Shown here: in pieces, positions 24,675-32,036 of the stretch
Layout: the number at the start of each line of letters is the position of its first letter
Numbering within the stretch: the first letter of the stretch is position 1
NCBI RefSeq assembly: GCF_900105325.1
Contig: NZ_FNSU01000003.1
Span: 3,547,501-3,611,500 of the forward strand
DNA from: Pseudomonas marginalis
GTDB lineage: Bacteria; Pseudomonadota; Gammaproteobacteria; Pseudomonadales; Pseudomonadaceae
Length of the DNA: 64,000 bases
Direction of reading: 5' to 3'
Program-made: the position numbers and the translations under genes
The notes under the pieces: model-generated
The model's input: only the letters and a program-made list of their open reading frames with translations
Databases searched by the model: none
Told to the model about the DNA's origin: nothing

Positions 24675-25580
24675 ATGACCAGCAGTCCCGAACACGCCCG
24701 GCTATTACGCCTGGCCACCCGCGCCTCGGTGGGCGTGGCCTGTGCGTTGATCGTCACCAAGGCGATTGCCTGGTGGCTCAGCGGCTCGGTGAGCATGCTC
24801 GCCGGGTTGACCGACTCACTGCTCGATGGCGTGACCTCTCTGCTGAACCTGCTGGCCGTGCATTACGCCCTGCGCCCGGCCGATGACGATCACCGTTACG
24901 GCCATGGCAAGGCGGAGTCGCTGGCGGGCATGGCCCAGGCGTTGTTCATTGGTGGCAGTGCGGTGTTGATCGCCTTGCAGGCCTACGAGCGCCTGCAGCA
25001 TCCGGAACCGGTTGGCGCGCCGTGGCTGAGCATTGGGGTGATCGTGTTTTCCCTGGTACTGACCGTGGCGCTGCTGATGCTGCAACACCGGGTTGTGCGC
25101 GAAACCGGCTCCAATGCCGTGCGAGCGGACTCGTTGCACTACCGCTCGGACCTGCTGCTCAACGGCAGCATCCTGGTGGCGCTGGTGCTGGCGGGCATAG
25201 GCTTTCATCAAGTCGACGCCTGGTTCGGCCTGGGCATCGCCGCCTACATTTTGTGGAGCGCAATCCAGATCGCCAGGGAAAGCTTTGCGGTGTTGATGGA
25301 CGAGGAACTGCCGCCGGACGTCAGCCAGCACATGCTGGAACTGGCGCGAAGCGTACCGGGGGTGTTGGGTGCCCATGACCTGCGCACGCGCATCTCCGGC
25401 AACCACTGGTTCGTGCAGTTGCACCTGGAACTACCGGGGGAGCTGACGCTGTCAGTGGCCCACGGCATCAGCGACCAGGCCGCCGATGCCATTCACGCAG
25501 CCTACCCGCGCGCCGAAGTGCTGGTGCATGCGGATCCTGCGGATCAGGTACAAGCTGCAAGCTATAAGCCGCAAGCTTGA
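24675..25580 (+). CDS. fieF: cation diffusion facilitator (FieF-like Zn/Fe exporter)
   Basis: 301 residues. Exports divalent metals from the cytoplasm in exchange for protons. Seen: six-helix CDF domain with metal-site residues in GLTDSLLDGVTSLLN (helix 2, Asp pair), HRYGHGKAESLAGM, and HYRSDLLLNG (helix 5, His/Asp), then a cytoplasmic domain with GNHWFVQLHLELPGELTL. The last codons (..KPQA) and the stop lie in a tandem AAGCTTG array, so the C-terminus may be variable between strains. Confidence 0.88.
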   Translation: MTSSPEHARLLRLATRASVGVACALIVTKAIAWWLSGSVSMLAGLTDSLLDGVTSLLNLLAVHYALRPADDDHRYGHGKAESLAGMAQALFIGGSAVLIALQAYERLQHPEPVGAPWLSIGVIVFSLVLTVALLMLQHRVVRETGSNAVRADSLHYRSDLLLNGSILVALVLAGIGFHQVDAWFGLGIAAYILWSAIQIARESFAVLMDEELPPDVSQHMLELARSVPGVLGAHDLRTRISGNHWFVQLHLELPGELTLSVAHGISDQAADAIHAAYPRAEVLVHADPADQVQAASYKPQA

Positions 25581-25600
25581 AGCTTGAAGCTTGAAGCTTG
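25573..25600. repeat. four tandem copies of AAGCTTG
   Basis: Perfect 7-bp array entering the 3' end of fieF, bordered by further GCAAGC/GCAGC degenerate copies from 25551 to 25606. The whole block can form hairpins between convergent genes. Confidence 0.85.
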
Positions 25601-25609
25601 CAGCTGCCC

Positions 25610-26641
25610 CTATTGCACCTGATACCCGCGACTGCTCAGGCAGTTGCCCTGGGCCTGGCGGTAGGTTTGCACCACCGCCGGGTCAGGCGCGTAGGTGACG
25701 GCCTGCGGGTCGAAGCCGCTTTGTTGCACTGCCCAGCGATAACAGTCGTAGCCGTCCTGCTGCACTTGCGCCGGTGACTGCCCGTTGGCGGGATAGGCCA
25801 CCACATCATAACCATTGCCTTGGGGTGCTGGCTGCGGTGCCAGCACTTGCGTCGGCGGTTGTACCACTACGTATTGCTGGGTGCTTTGTTCGTAGGCGTA
25901 ATAGGCGCCGGCGGCCAGGAACAGCAGCGAACCACCCACCCACACTTCACGCGCGTAGTCGGGCAAGTAATGCACGCGGATGCCATACGGCGGCGCCACG
26001 ACCACATAGCGCGGGCCTTGGGGGCGGTACCAGTAGCCGCCGGAGAAGAAGTAATCCTGGCCACGGTACGGCACGCGGTAATTGCGGTCGGGGAAGCGGT
26101 CGACGGTATAACCGGGACGATATTGCGGGCCAGGGCCCCAGCCGTTGCCATGGCCATCGGGGCGACCTGGCCAGCGGTTATCGTTGGGATGCCCGTTGTA
26201 GCCCGGCCGCGAACCTGGGCCGCCGGCCTCCCAATTGCGGTTGTCGTCGTTGCGTCGAGGAATGTCACGGTAGTAACCCTGACGCGGCTCCTGGGTCTGG
26301 CGCACGGTATCGGGGCGACTCTGGATCGGCAGGTTATTCGCAGGCTGCGGGGCTGGCCGAGGCTGTTCGGCACCTGGCGGGCGACCTTGCCATTGCCCGC
26401 CGTGGGGCGGTTGCTCGGCACGATCAAAATGCGGGTTCTGTGGACGGGGCTGATTGTTTTCCGGCCGGGGTTGATTGTTCTGTGGACGCGGCTGGTTATT
26501 CTGCGGGCGCGGCTGTTCGTTACCCTCCGGCCCTCTTTCATGCTGGCCGCCCCCCTCAGGGCGCGGCTCGTCGGCCATCACTTGCGTGCCGACGGTGACT
26601 ATCAGCAAACCTACACCTGCCATACGCCAGATGCGCTTCAT
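25610..26641 (-). CDS. DUF6515-type proline/asparagine-rich envelope protein
   Basis: 343 residues from ATG 26641 (MKRIWRMAGVGLLIV) with AGGA 7 nt upstream; a GTG 12 nt earlier is less likely. Seen: signal peptide ending VMADEP, a tandem repeat QPRPQNN (about four copies, roughly residues 43-70), a long Gly/Pro/Arg/Asn-rich low-complexity region to about 200, a compact beta-rich part with YRVPYRGQDYFFSGGYWYRP, one hydrophobic segment (VGGSLLFLAAGAYYAYE), and a C-terminal domain with two Cys (CYRW, CLSSRGYQVQ). Periplasmic or membrane-bound. Function unknown. Confidence 0.75.
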   Translation of the reverse strand: MKRIWRMAGVGLLIVTVGTQVMADEPRPEGGGQHERGPEGNEQPRPQNNQPRPQNNQPRPENNQPRPQNPHFDRAEQPPHGGQWQGRPPGAEQPRPAPQPANNLPIQSRPDTVRQTQEPRQGYYRDIPRRNDDNRNWEAGGPGSRPGYNGHPNDNRWPGRPDGHGNGWGPGPQYRPGYTVDRFPDRNYRVPYRGQDYFFSGGYWYRPQGPRYVVVAPPYGIRVHYLPDYAREVWVGGSLLFLAAGAYYAYEQSTQQYVVVQPPTQVLAPQPAPQGNGYDVVAYPANGQSPAQVQQDGYDCYRWAVQQSGFDPQAVTYAPDPAVVQTYRQAQGNCLSSRGYQVQ

Positions 26642-26760
26642 GCTATTCCTCACTGCGGATAAGGGCCTGGAAGGTCCGGCCTCATAGATAAGACTGGAAA
26701 AGCCTCACCCGGTTCTGAGACAGGTTATCAGTCACAAGAACAATTTTCTTAAGGCAAAAG

Positions 26761-26790
26761 AAAAGGGGTGACCCGTCGGCCACCCCTTGA
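26761..26790 (-). terminator. orphan rho-independent terminator
   Basis: AAGGGGTG/CACCCCTT 8-bp stem; the A-rich tract to its left gives a U-rich tail on the minus strand. Confidence 0.65.
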
Positions 26791-27010
26791 GAACTTCGTC
26801 CATGCTCAACGCTTTTGACGTTGGCTCACCTCACGCCGTCTTGTGGACAGTGTGCAGCCTGGAGGCCGGCTCGACCCTGCTGGGGTGGCGGCCGCAGCAC
26901 GCCTGATTGGGCGAGCTGCTGTGGACTGTTGTCCAGGCGGTGATTCTGTTGATAAAGATACAGGCCAGCGCCGGACAGATGATTGCGAAGATTGCGTCAA
27001 TAAACAGTGC

Positions 27011-27040
27011 TTGCGCAATTTTTAACCCTTCATGGATAAT
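27011..27040 (+). promoter_or_regulatory. putative sigma70 promoter of the Lrp-family gene
   Basis: TTGCGC, 18-nt spacer, GATAAT, about 30 bp before the ATG at 27073. Confidence 0.45.
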
Positions 27041-27072
27041 TCACCGCAATAGTTACAACAAAGGCCAACCCG

Positions 27073-27552
27073 ATGAGCAAGCTTGACCGATACGACCTGA
27101 GTATTTTGGCGGAATTGCAGCGCGACGCGAGGATCTCCAACCAGGAGTTGGCCGAGCGTATCGGCCTGTCGCCTTCGCCCTGCTCACGCCGGGTCAAGCA
27201 GTTGGAGGACGACGGCTACATCGCGCGCCAGGTCGCCCTGCTCGACCGCAAGATGCTCGGCCTGAGCCTCACGGCCTATGTGCTGATCGGCATGGACCGC
27301 CACACCCCCGAGCGTTTCGAGAACTTCGAAGCAGCCATCCGCACCCTGCCCCAGGTGCTGGAATGCAGTTTGGTGACGGGGATGGATGCTGACTATCAGT
27401 TGAAAGTGGTGGTGCCGGACATGGACCACTATCAGAAACTGCTGCTGGGCCACCTCACTCGGATCGAAGGCGTGACCAGCGTGCGCTCGAGCTTTGTGCT
27501 GAACCAGGTGCTCAACAGCACCGAGCTGCCGCTGACCCACCTGCGCACCTGA
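27073..27552 (+). CDS. Lrp/AsnC-family transcriptional regulator
   Basis: 159 residues. Seen: helix-turn-helix at about 15-45 (ISNQELAERIGLSPSPCSRRVKQLEDDGYI), then RAM domain with ECSLVTGMDADYQLKVVV and the conserved glycine turn. The SPSPCSRRVK recognition helix is the standard Lrp type (feast/famine regulator). Target genes are not evident from the neighbours, which are a REPIN and DUF2788 downstream and a gene-free gap upstream. It corresponds in position to the Lrp-like gene of P. aeruginosa near PA3965. Confidence 0.9.
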   Translation: MSKLDRYDLSILAELQRDARISNQELAERIGLSPSPCSRRVKQLEDDGYIARQVALLDRKMLGLSLTAYVLIGMDRHTPERFENFEAAIRTLPQVLECSLVTGMDADYQLKVVVPDMDHYQKLLLGHLTRIEGVTSVRSSFVLNQVLNSTELPLTHLRT

Positions 27553-27573
27553 TCCCATGAACAATGAAGATCA

Positions 27574-27666
27574 AATGTGGGAGGGGGCTTGCCCCCGATG
27601 GAGTATCAGTCACCAGATACACAGCCTGACACACCGCTATCGGGGGCAAGCCCCCTCCCACATTTG
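27574..27666. repeat. REPIN (GTGGGAGGGGGCTTGCCCCC class)
   Basis: Two facing copies: left about 27576-27601, right about 27639-27664, separated by a 40-bp spacer. Confidence 0.9.
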
Positions 27667-27770
27667 GCCTGTGTTTCAACAGTGAAGTCTGCGTGCGACG
27701 CACCGACGCAGGTCAATGTTGCGCCTGTGACGCTGCCGTATACTTGCCGCCTGCCCCGTTGGAAGAGCCC

Positions 27771-27989
27771 ATGAACAACATCGACCCCGCCCTGTTCGAA
27801 GAATGGATGATGACCGGCCTGGTCACTATCCTGATCATTTTCATGGGCTTTATCGTCTGGGACCTGGCGAAGAAATCCAAGGCCGGGCGCTTTGGTTCGT
27901 TCATCCTGTTTTTCGTATTGGGCCTGGGCGTGGCCGCGTTCATCATCAAGAGCGTGGTGATCGGCCTCATCGAGTCTGGCGCTTTATAA
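27771..27989 (+). CDS. DUF2788 small membrane protein
   Basis: 72 residues from ATG 27771 (MNNIDPALFEEWMMTG) with GGAAGAG 4 nt upstream. Seen: two predicted helices, about 14-34 and 45-68, joined by a basic loop (DLAKKSKAGRFG). Inner membrane, function unknown. The stop abuts the convergent rluE stop in the palindrome TTATAA with no base between them. Confidence 0.85.
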   Translation: MNNIDPALFEEWMMTGLVTILIIFMGFIVWDLAKKSKAGRFGSFILFFVLGLGVAAFIIKSVVIGLIESGAL

Positions 27990-28619
27990 ACGCGCAGGTA
28001 CTTCCTTCCATTGGCCTTGGTCCAGGCCGTCGATTGTCCAATCGCCAATACGCACCCGCACCAGGCGCAAGGTCGGCAGGCCCACGGCGGCGGTCATGCG
28101 CCGAACCTGGCGATTACGCCCCTCTCGAATCACCAGCTCAAGCCAGTACGTCGGTAGGTTTTTGCGAAAGCGCACCGGCGGGTTGCGCGGCCATAACGCC
28201 GGTTCATCCAGACGCCGGGCCTCGGCGGGCAAGGTTTTGCCGTCGTTGAGTTCCACCCCGTCGCGCAGGCGTTGCAGCAATGCTTCGGTGGGTTCGCCTT
28301 CCACCTGCACCCAGTAGGTTTTCGCCAGCTTGTGCTTGGGGTCGGCAATACGCGCCTGCAACTGGCCGTCGTTGGTCAGCAACAACAGACCTTCGCTGTC
28401 ACGGTCCAGGCGGCCTGCCGGGTAGATGCCGGGGATGTCGATAAAGTCCTTGAGCGTCGCGCGCCCGCCTTCGTCGCTGAACTGGGTCAGCACATCGAAG
28501 GGTTTATTGAACAGCACCAACTTCGGCTCGGCCGGTGGCGCCTTGGCAACACGGCGCGCGGCAGAATACGGAGGTTTCACGCCAGGGCGGCGCGAATCGG
28601 GACGGGTGGGACGGGACAT
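27984..28619 (-). CDS. rluE: 23S rRNA pseudouridine(2457) synthase
   Basis: 211 residues from ATG 28619 (MSRPTRPDSRRPG). Isomerises a uridine of 23S rRNA. Seen: basic N-terminal tail, LVLFNKPFDVLTQF, catalytic GRLDRDSEGLLLLTNDG (Asp in RLDRD), KTYWVQVEG and IREGRNRQVRRM, all typical of RsuA/RluE enzymes without an S4 domain. Longer frames upstream are antisense to nothing and lack a ribosome site. Position 2457 is the E. coli target and is inferred. Confidence 0.88.
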   Translation of the reverse strand: MSRPTRPDSRRPGVKPPYSAARRVAKAPPAEPKLVLFNKPFDVLTQFSDEGGRATLKDFIDIPGIYPAGRLDRDSEGLLLLTNDGQLQARIADPKHKLAKTYWVQVEGEPTEALLQRLRDGVELNDGKTLPAEARRLDEPALWPRNPPVRFRKNLPTYWLELVIREGRNRQVRRMTAAVGLPTLRLVRVRIGDWTIDGLDQGQWKEVPARL

Positions 28620-28636
28620 GGCAAAGGAACATCTAA

Positions 28637-28669
28637 CGGTCAGGACCGACAATGCTAGTGGCCTGACCG
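28637..28669 (-). terminator. hairpin downstream of amn
   Basis: CGGTCAGG/CCTGACCG 8-bp stem, 17-nt loop, lying between the amn stop and the rluE start. No clear U-run, so termination is uncertain. Confidence 0.45.
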
Positions 28670-28690
28670 CTAAATGACCATCCCAACCGC

Positions 28691-30163
28691 TTAGCGGAAC
28701 GGCGGCTCGTCGAAGCTGCGCAGTTTGCGCGAGTGCAGCGAGTTGAGTTCGGTACGCAACAGGTCCACCGCCTCGATGCCGATCTTCAAGTGCTGGCTGA
28801 CCGCACGTTCGTAGAACGCGTTGGCCGAACCTGGCAGCTTGATCTCGCTGTGCAGCGGCTTGTCCGACACACACAACAACGTGCCGTACGGTACGCGCAA
28901 GCGGTAGCCCTGGGCAGCGATGGTGCCGCTTTCCATGTCCACCGCCACGGCGCGGGACAGGTTGATCAACGGCCGTTCCTGGGCCCAGCGCAGTTCCCAG
29001 TTGCGGTCGTCATAGGTCAGCACGGTGCCGGTCCGCAGGCGTTTTTTCAGCTCTTCGCCTTTCTCACCGGTGACATTCGCCGCCGCCTGCTGCAAGGCCA
29101 TCTGCACTTCGGCCAGGGCCGGGATCGGGATGTTCGGCGGTACCACCCGGTCGAGAATCCCATCGCGGCGCATATAAGCGTGGGCCAGTACGTAGTCGCC
29201 GATGGTCTGGGATTGGCGCAGGCCGCCACAGTGGCCAATCATCAGCCAGCAATGCGGACGCAGCACCGCCAGGTGGTCGGTGATGTTCTTGGCGTTGGAC
29301 GGGCCGACACCGATGTTCACCAGGGTCACGCCGTGGCCATCGCTGGCCTGCAGGTGATAGGCCGGCATCTGGTAGCGGTGCCACACTACGCCGGCGGCAA
29401 TCGCCGAGGCTTCGCCGTGGTCCATGCTCTTGTCGATGATGACGTTGCCCGGCAGCACCATGCGGATAAAACGCGGGTCGCTGCGCAATTGTTCCAGGCC
29501 ATGCAGGATGAACTGGTCGACATAGCGGTGGTAGTTGGTCAGCAGGATCCACGGCTGCACATGGCGCCAGTCGCTGCCGGTGTAATGCACCAGCCGACGC
29601 AGGGAAAAGTCCACGCGCGCCGCATCGAACAGCGCCAGGGGCAGCGGGTCGGTGTTTTCCCAGTCATACAGGCCATCGGCGATGCCGTCAGTGGCGGCCG
29701 ACAGGTCGGTGCTGGGGAACACGCGCGCCAAGGTCGCGGCGGTCACACCGGAGCCGGCCAGTTCGTCGCCCTGCTCCACTACGTAAGGGTATGGAATGTT
29801 TTGCTGGCTGACGCCCACTTCCACCGTCACGGTGAAGTCGTGCATCAGCGGCACCAGTTGTTCCAGCAAATACTTACGGAACGCCGCCGGATGCGTGACG
29901 GTTACGCTGTAGGTCCCAGGTAACTGGACCTTGGCATACGCCCGGGTAGTCTGTGGGACTTCGCCGTGGCAGTGGTAAGTCAGGCGCAGTTCCGGATAGC
30001 GAAACAGCGCGCGTTGTTCGGCGTCGGGTTCGACGCGGTCCTTGAGGTATTGCTTGAGGGCTTGATTGAGCGCGCCGGTAGCCCGCTCATGCAGGGCCGC
30101 CAGCCGATCCACGGCCTCTTCGGCGGTTTGAACGACAACAAAAGCTTCGGTCACGGTAAGCAT
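28691..30163 (-). CDS. amn: AMP nucleosidase
   Basis: Splits AMP to adenine and ribose 5-phosphate, controlling adenylate pools. 490 residues from ATG 30163 (MLTVTEAFVVVQTAEEA), the usual size. Seen: N-terminal AMN_N domain (about 10-175) and a C-terminal nucleoside-phosphorylase fold with VNIGVGPSNAKNITDHL, MIGHCGGLR and VDMESGTIAAQGYRLRVPYGTLLCVSDKP, where the MESG Glu binds ribose. The ATG has only a close ACAGG upstream; nearby starts are no better. Divergence or operon partners are absent. Confidence 0.9.
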   Translation of the reverse strand: MLTVTEAFVVVQTAEEAVDRLAALHERATGALNQALKQYLKDRVEPDAEQRALFRYPELRLTYHCHGEVPQTTRAYAKVQLPGTYSVTVTHPAAFRKYLLEQLVPLMHDFTVTVEVGVSQQNIPYPYVVEQGDELAGSGVTAATLARVFPSTDLSAATDGIADGLYDWENTDPLPLALFDAARVDFSLRRLVHYTGSDWRHVQPWILLTNYHRYVDQFILHGLEQLRSDPRFIRMVLPGNVIIDKSMDHGEASAIAAGVVWHRYQMPAYHLQASDGHGVTLVNIGVGPSNAKNITDHLAVLRPHCWLMIGHCGGLRQSQTIGDYVLAHAYMRRDGILDRVVPPNIPIPALAEVQMALQQAAANVTGEKGEELKKRLRTGTVLTYDDRNWELRWAQERPLINLSRAVAVDMESGTIAAQGYRLRVPYGTLLCVSDKPLHSEIKLPGSANAFYERAVSQHLKIGIEAVDLLRTELNSLHSRKLRSFDEPPFR

Positions 30164-30246
30164 CCTGTGTTCTGACTTGCAGGCCTTTATCTTGCCTGTA
30201 TCCCTGTCAGACGCAAACCTTGAATTGGAGTGTCCTCTCAAGATGG

Positions 30247-30268
30247 CTGCAAGCCCCCTCCCACATTT
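30247..30268. repeat. half REP
   Basis: GCAAGCCCCCTCCCACA without a facing partner, between aidB and amn. Confidence 0.65.
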
Positions 30269-30277
30269 GGACCGTGT

Positions 30278-31933
30278 TTATTCAGATACATTGGGGCTTG
30301 AGCGCGCGACGATGGCCCCGACATCGACGCCACGCGGCAAGGTGCCGTAGACGCGGCCAGACGACTGGCCCAAACGGCTGGCGATAAAACCATCGCTGAC
30401 CGCCGCATGACCGGCCTCCAGCAGCAACTTGGCCTGTAGCGCAACGGCAATATCCTCGGTCAACTGCCGCGCGCGATACTGGATGTCCTGGGTGTCCATG
30501 AACGCCGACTTCAGGTGTTCGATATGCCGTGCCAGCTGCTTATCTCCATGCCCGTCACCGAGTTCGACAAACAGCGCTTCCAGCACACCGGGCTCCTTGG
30601 AGAGTGCGCGCAGCACGTCCAGGCATTGCACATTGCCGGAACCTTCCCATGTCGAATTCACCGGTGCCTCACGGTACAAGCGCGGCAGGATGCTGTCCTC
30701 CACGTAGCCCGCGCCGCCCATGCATTCGGCGGCTTCGTTGATCATTGCCGGGGCGCGCTTGCAGATCCAATACTTGCCCACCGCCGTCACCAGCCGAGCG
30801 AACTTGGCTTCCCGCTCATCGCCCAGATTGTCCAGGGCGCAGCCCATGCGCATGCTCAAGGCGAGCGAGGCTTCGCTTTCCAGAGCGAGGTCGGCCAGCA
30901 CGTTTTGCATCAGCGGTTGCTCGCTGAGCACACGGCCACCGACCCGGCGATGAGCACAGTGATGGCTGGCCTGGGTCAGCGCCTGGCGCATCAACGCACT
31001 GGAACCGACCATGCAATCGAAGCGGGTCATGGCGACCATCTCGATGATGGTCGGCACGCCACGCCCCTCTTCACCGATCATCCAGGCCAGGGCCCCACGA
31101 AACTCCACTTCACTGGACGCATTGGAGCAGTTGCCCAATTTGTTTTTCAGGCGCTGGATATAGAACTCGTTGCGGGTGTCATCCGGGCGGTGCCGGGGCA
31201 GCAGGAAACAGGTCAGGCCTTTGTCGGTCTGGGCCAGGGTCAGGAAGGCATCGCACATCGGCGCGGAGCAGAACCACTTGTGACCGACCAGTTCATAGGC
31301 TTGCCCGGGCCCGCCGGCGCCCACCGGATAGGCGCGGGTGGTGTTGGCGCGCACGTCGGTGCCGCCCTGCTTCTCGGTCATCGCCATGCCGATGGTTGCA
31401 CCGGCCTTGTGGGCAATGCCGACATTGCGCGGGTCATAGTGGGTGCTGAGGATTTTCGGCAGCCAGGTCTGCGCCAGGTCCGGTTGCAAGCGCAGGGCCG
31501 GGACGCAAGCGAAGGTCATGGTCAGCGGGCAGCCGGTGCCGGCCTCAGCCTGGCTGTGCAGGTAGGTCATGGCCGCACGCGCCACATGGGCACCGGACTG
31601 TGGATGGGCCCACGGCAACGACGGCAGGCCATGCTCGACCGCGGAGCGCATCAGCTCGTGGTAGGCCGGGTGAAACTCCACCAGGTCGATGCGATGCCCA
31701 TACCGGTCATGGCTGCTGAACACCGGTTTGTTCTGGTTGGCCAGGAACCCGGCCGCCATCAGCGGCCCGCCGGCCAACGCCCCGTAGGCATCGATGCGCG
31801 CCTGCGCCCAGCCGGCGCCAAAGCGCCGCGACCAGTCTTGCAGGGGCACGTCGATGCGGTACAGGTTGGTGCCGTCCAGGGAGGGCGGCTGGTTGGTGAC
31901 GTCGTGGGTTTCGGCGAACTGATGCAGGTTCAT
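30278..31933 (-). CDS. aidB: acyl-CoA dehydrogenase family protein, AidB type
   Basis: 551 residues from ATG 31933 (MNLHQFAETHDVTNQPP) with a perfect AGGAGG-like site 6 nt upstream. Seen: the AidB opening SNLY-like GTNLYRIDVPL, long FHPAYHELM, MTEKQGGTDVRANTT, GHKWFCSAPMCDAFLTLAQ, RLKNKLGNCSNASSEVEF, MTRFDCMVGSSALM and REAPVNSTWEGSGNVQCLDVLR. AidB is an FAD protein induced by alkylating agents that binds DNA; its catalytic role is unsettled. The C-terminal end is divergent from E. coli. In P. aeruginosa this position is the acyl-CoA dehydrogenase near amn. Confidence 0.85.
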   Translation of the reverse strand: MNLHQFAETHDVTNQPPSLDGTNLYRIDVPLQDWSRRFGAGWAQARIDAYGALAGGPLMAAGFLANQNKPVFSSHDRYGHRIDLVEFHPAYHELMRSAVEHGLPSLPWAHPQSGAHVARAAMTYLHSQAEAGTGCPLTMTFACVPALRLQPDLAQTWLPKILSTHYDPRNVGIAHKAGATIGMAMTEKQGGTDVRANTTRAYPVGAGGPGQAYELVGHKWFCSAPMCDAFLTLAQTDKGLTCFLLPRHRPDDTRNEFYIQRLKNKLGNCSNASSEVEFRGALAWMIGEEGRGVPTIIEMVAMTRFDCMVGSSALMRQALTQASHHCAHRRVGGRVLSEQPLMQNVLADLALESEASLALSMRMGCALDNLGDEREAKFARLVTAVGKYWICKRAPAMINEAAECMGGAGYVEDSILPRLYREAPVNSTWEGSGNVQCLDVLRALSKEPGVLEALFVELGDGHGDKQLARHIEHLKSAFMDTQDIQYRARQLTEDIAVALQAKLLLEAGHAAVSDGFIASRLGQSSGRVYGTLPRGVDVGAIVARSSPNVSE

Positions 31934-32036
31934 GACGGGCCTCCTGGAAAAAGGCCCTGTCGAATGCACACCTACCCAGAAAGAAAGGCGCAGATCGATT
32001 GAGGCCGGTTTTTTCAGTTAAGCACCGTCATCCGGG

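Larger units (their letters stand above)
26642..27072. other. 431-bp gap with an orphan terminator, no convincing gene
   Basis: Holds a minus-strand terminator (26761-26790) with no recognised gene reading into it, a direct repeat GATTGCG (26981-26996) and a promoter for the Lrp gene. Short frames on both strands (60-70 codons) show no family-like sequence or ribosome site. A small RNA on the minus strand is possible. Confidence 0.5.

Noticed and set aside
26806..27018. 70-codon minus-strand and 60-codon plus-strand frames in the gap before the Lrp gene
   Set aside because: No ribosome site, composition of non-coding type (Ser/Arg/Pro-rich), overlapping each other; no homology recognised.
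27574..27666. Paired repeats that might look like a short CRISPR array
   Set aside because: Arms are inverted, not direct, and match the Pseudomonas REP palindrome; other REPINs in the window have the same layout.
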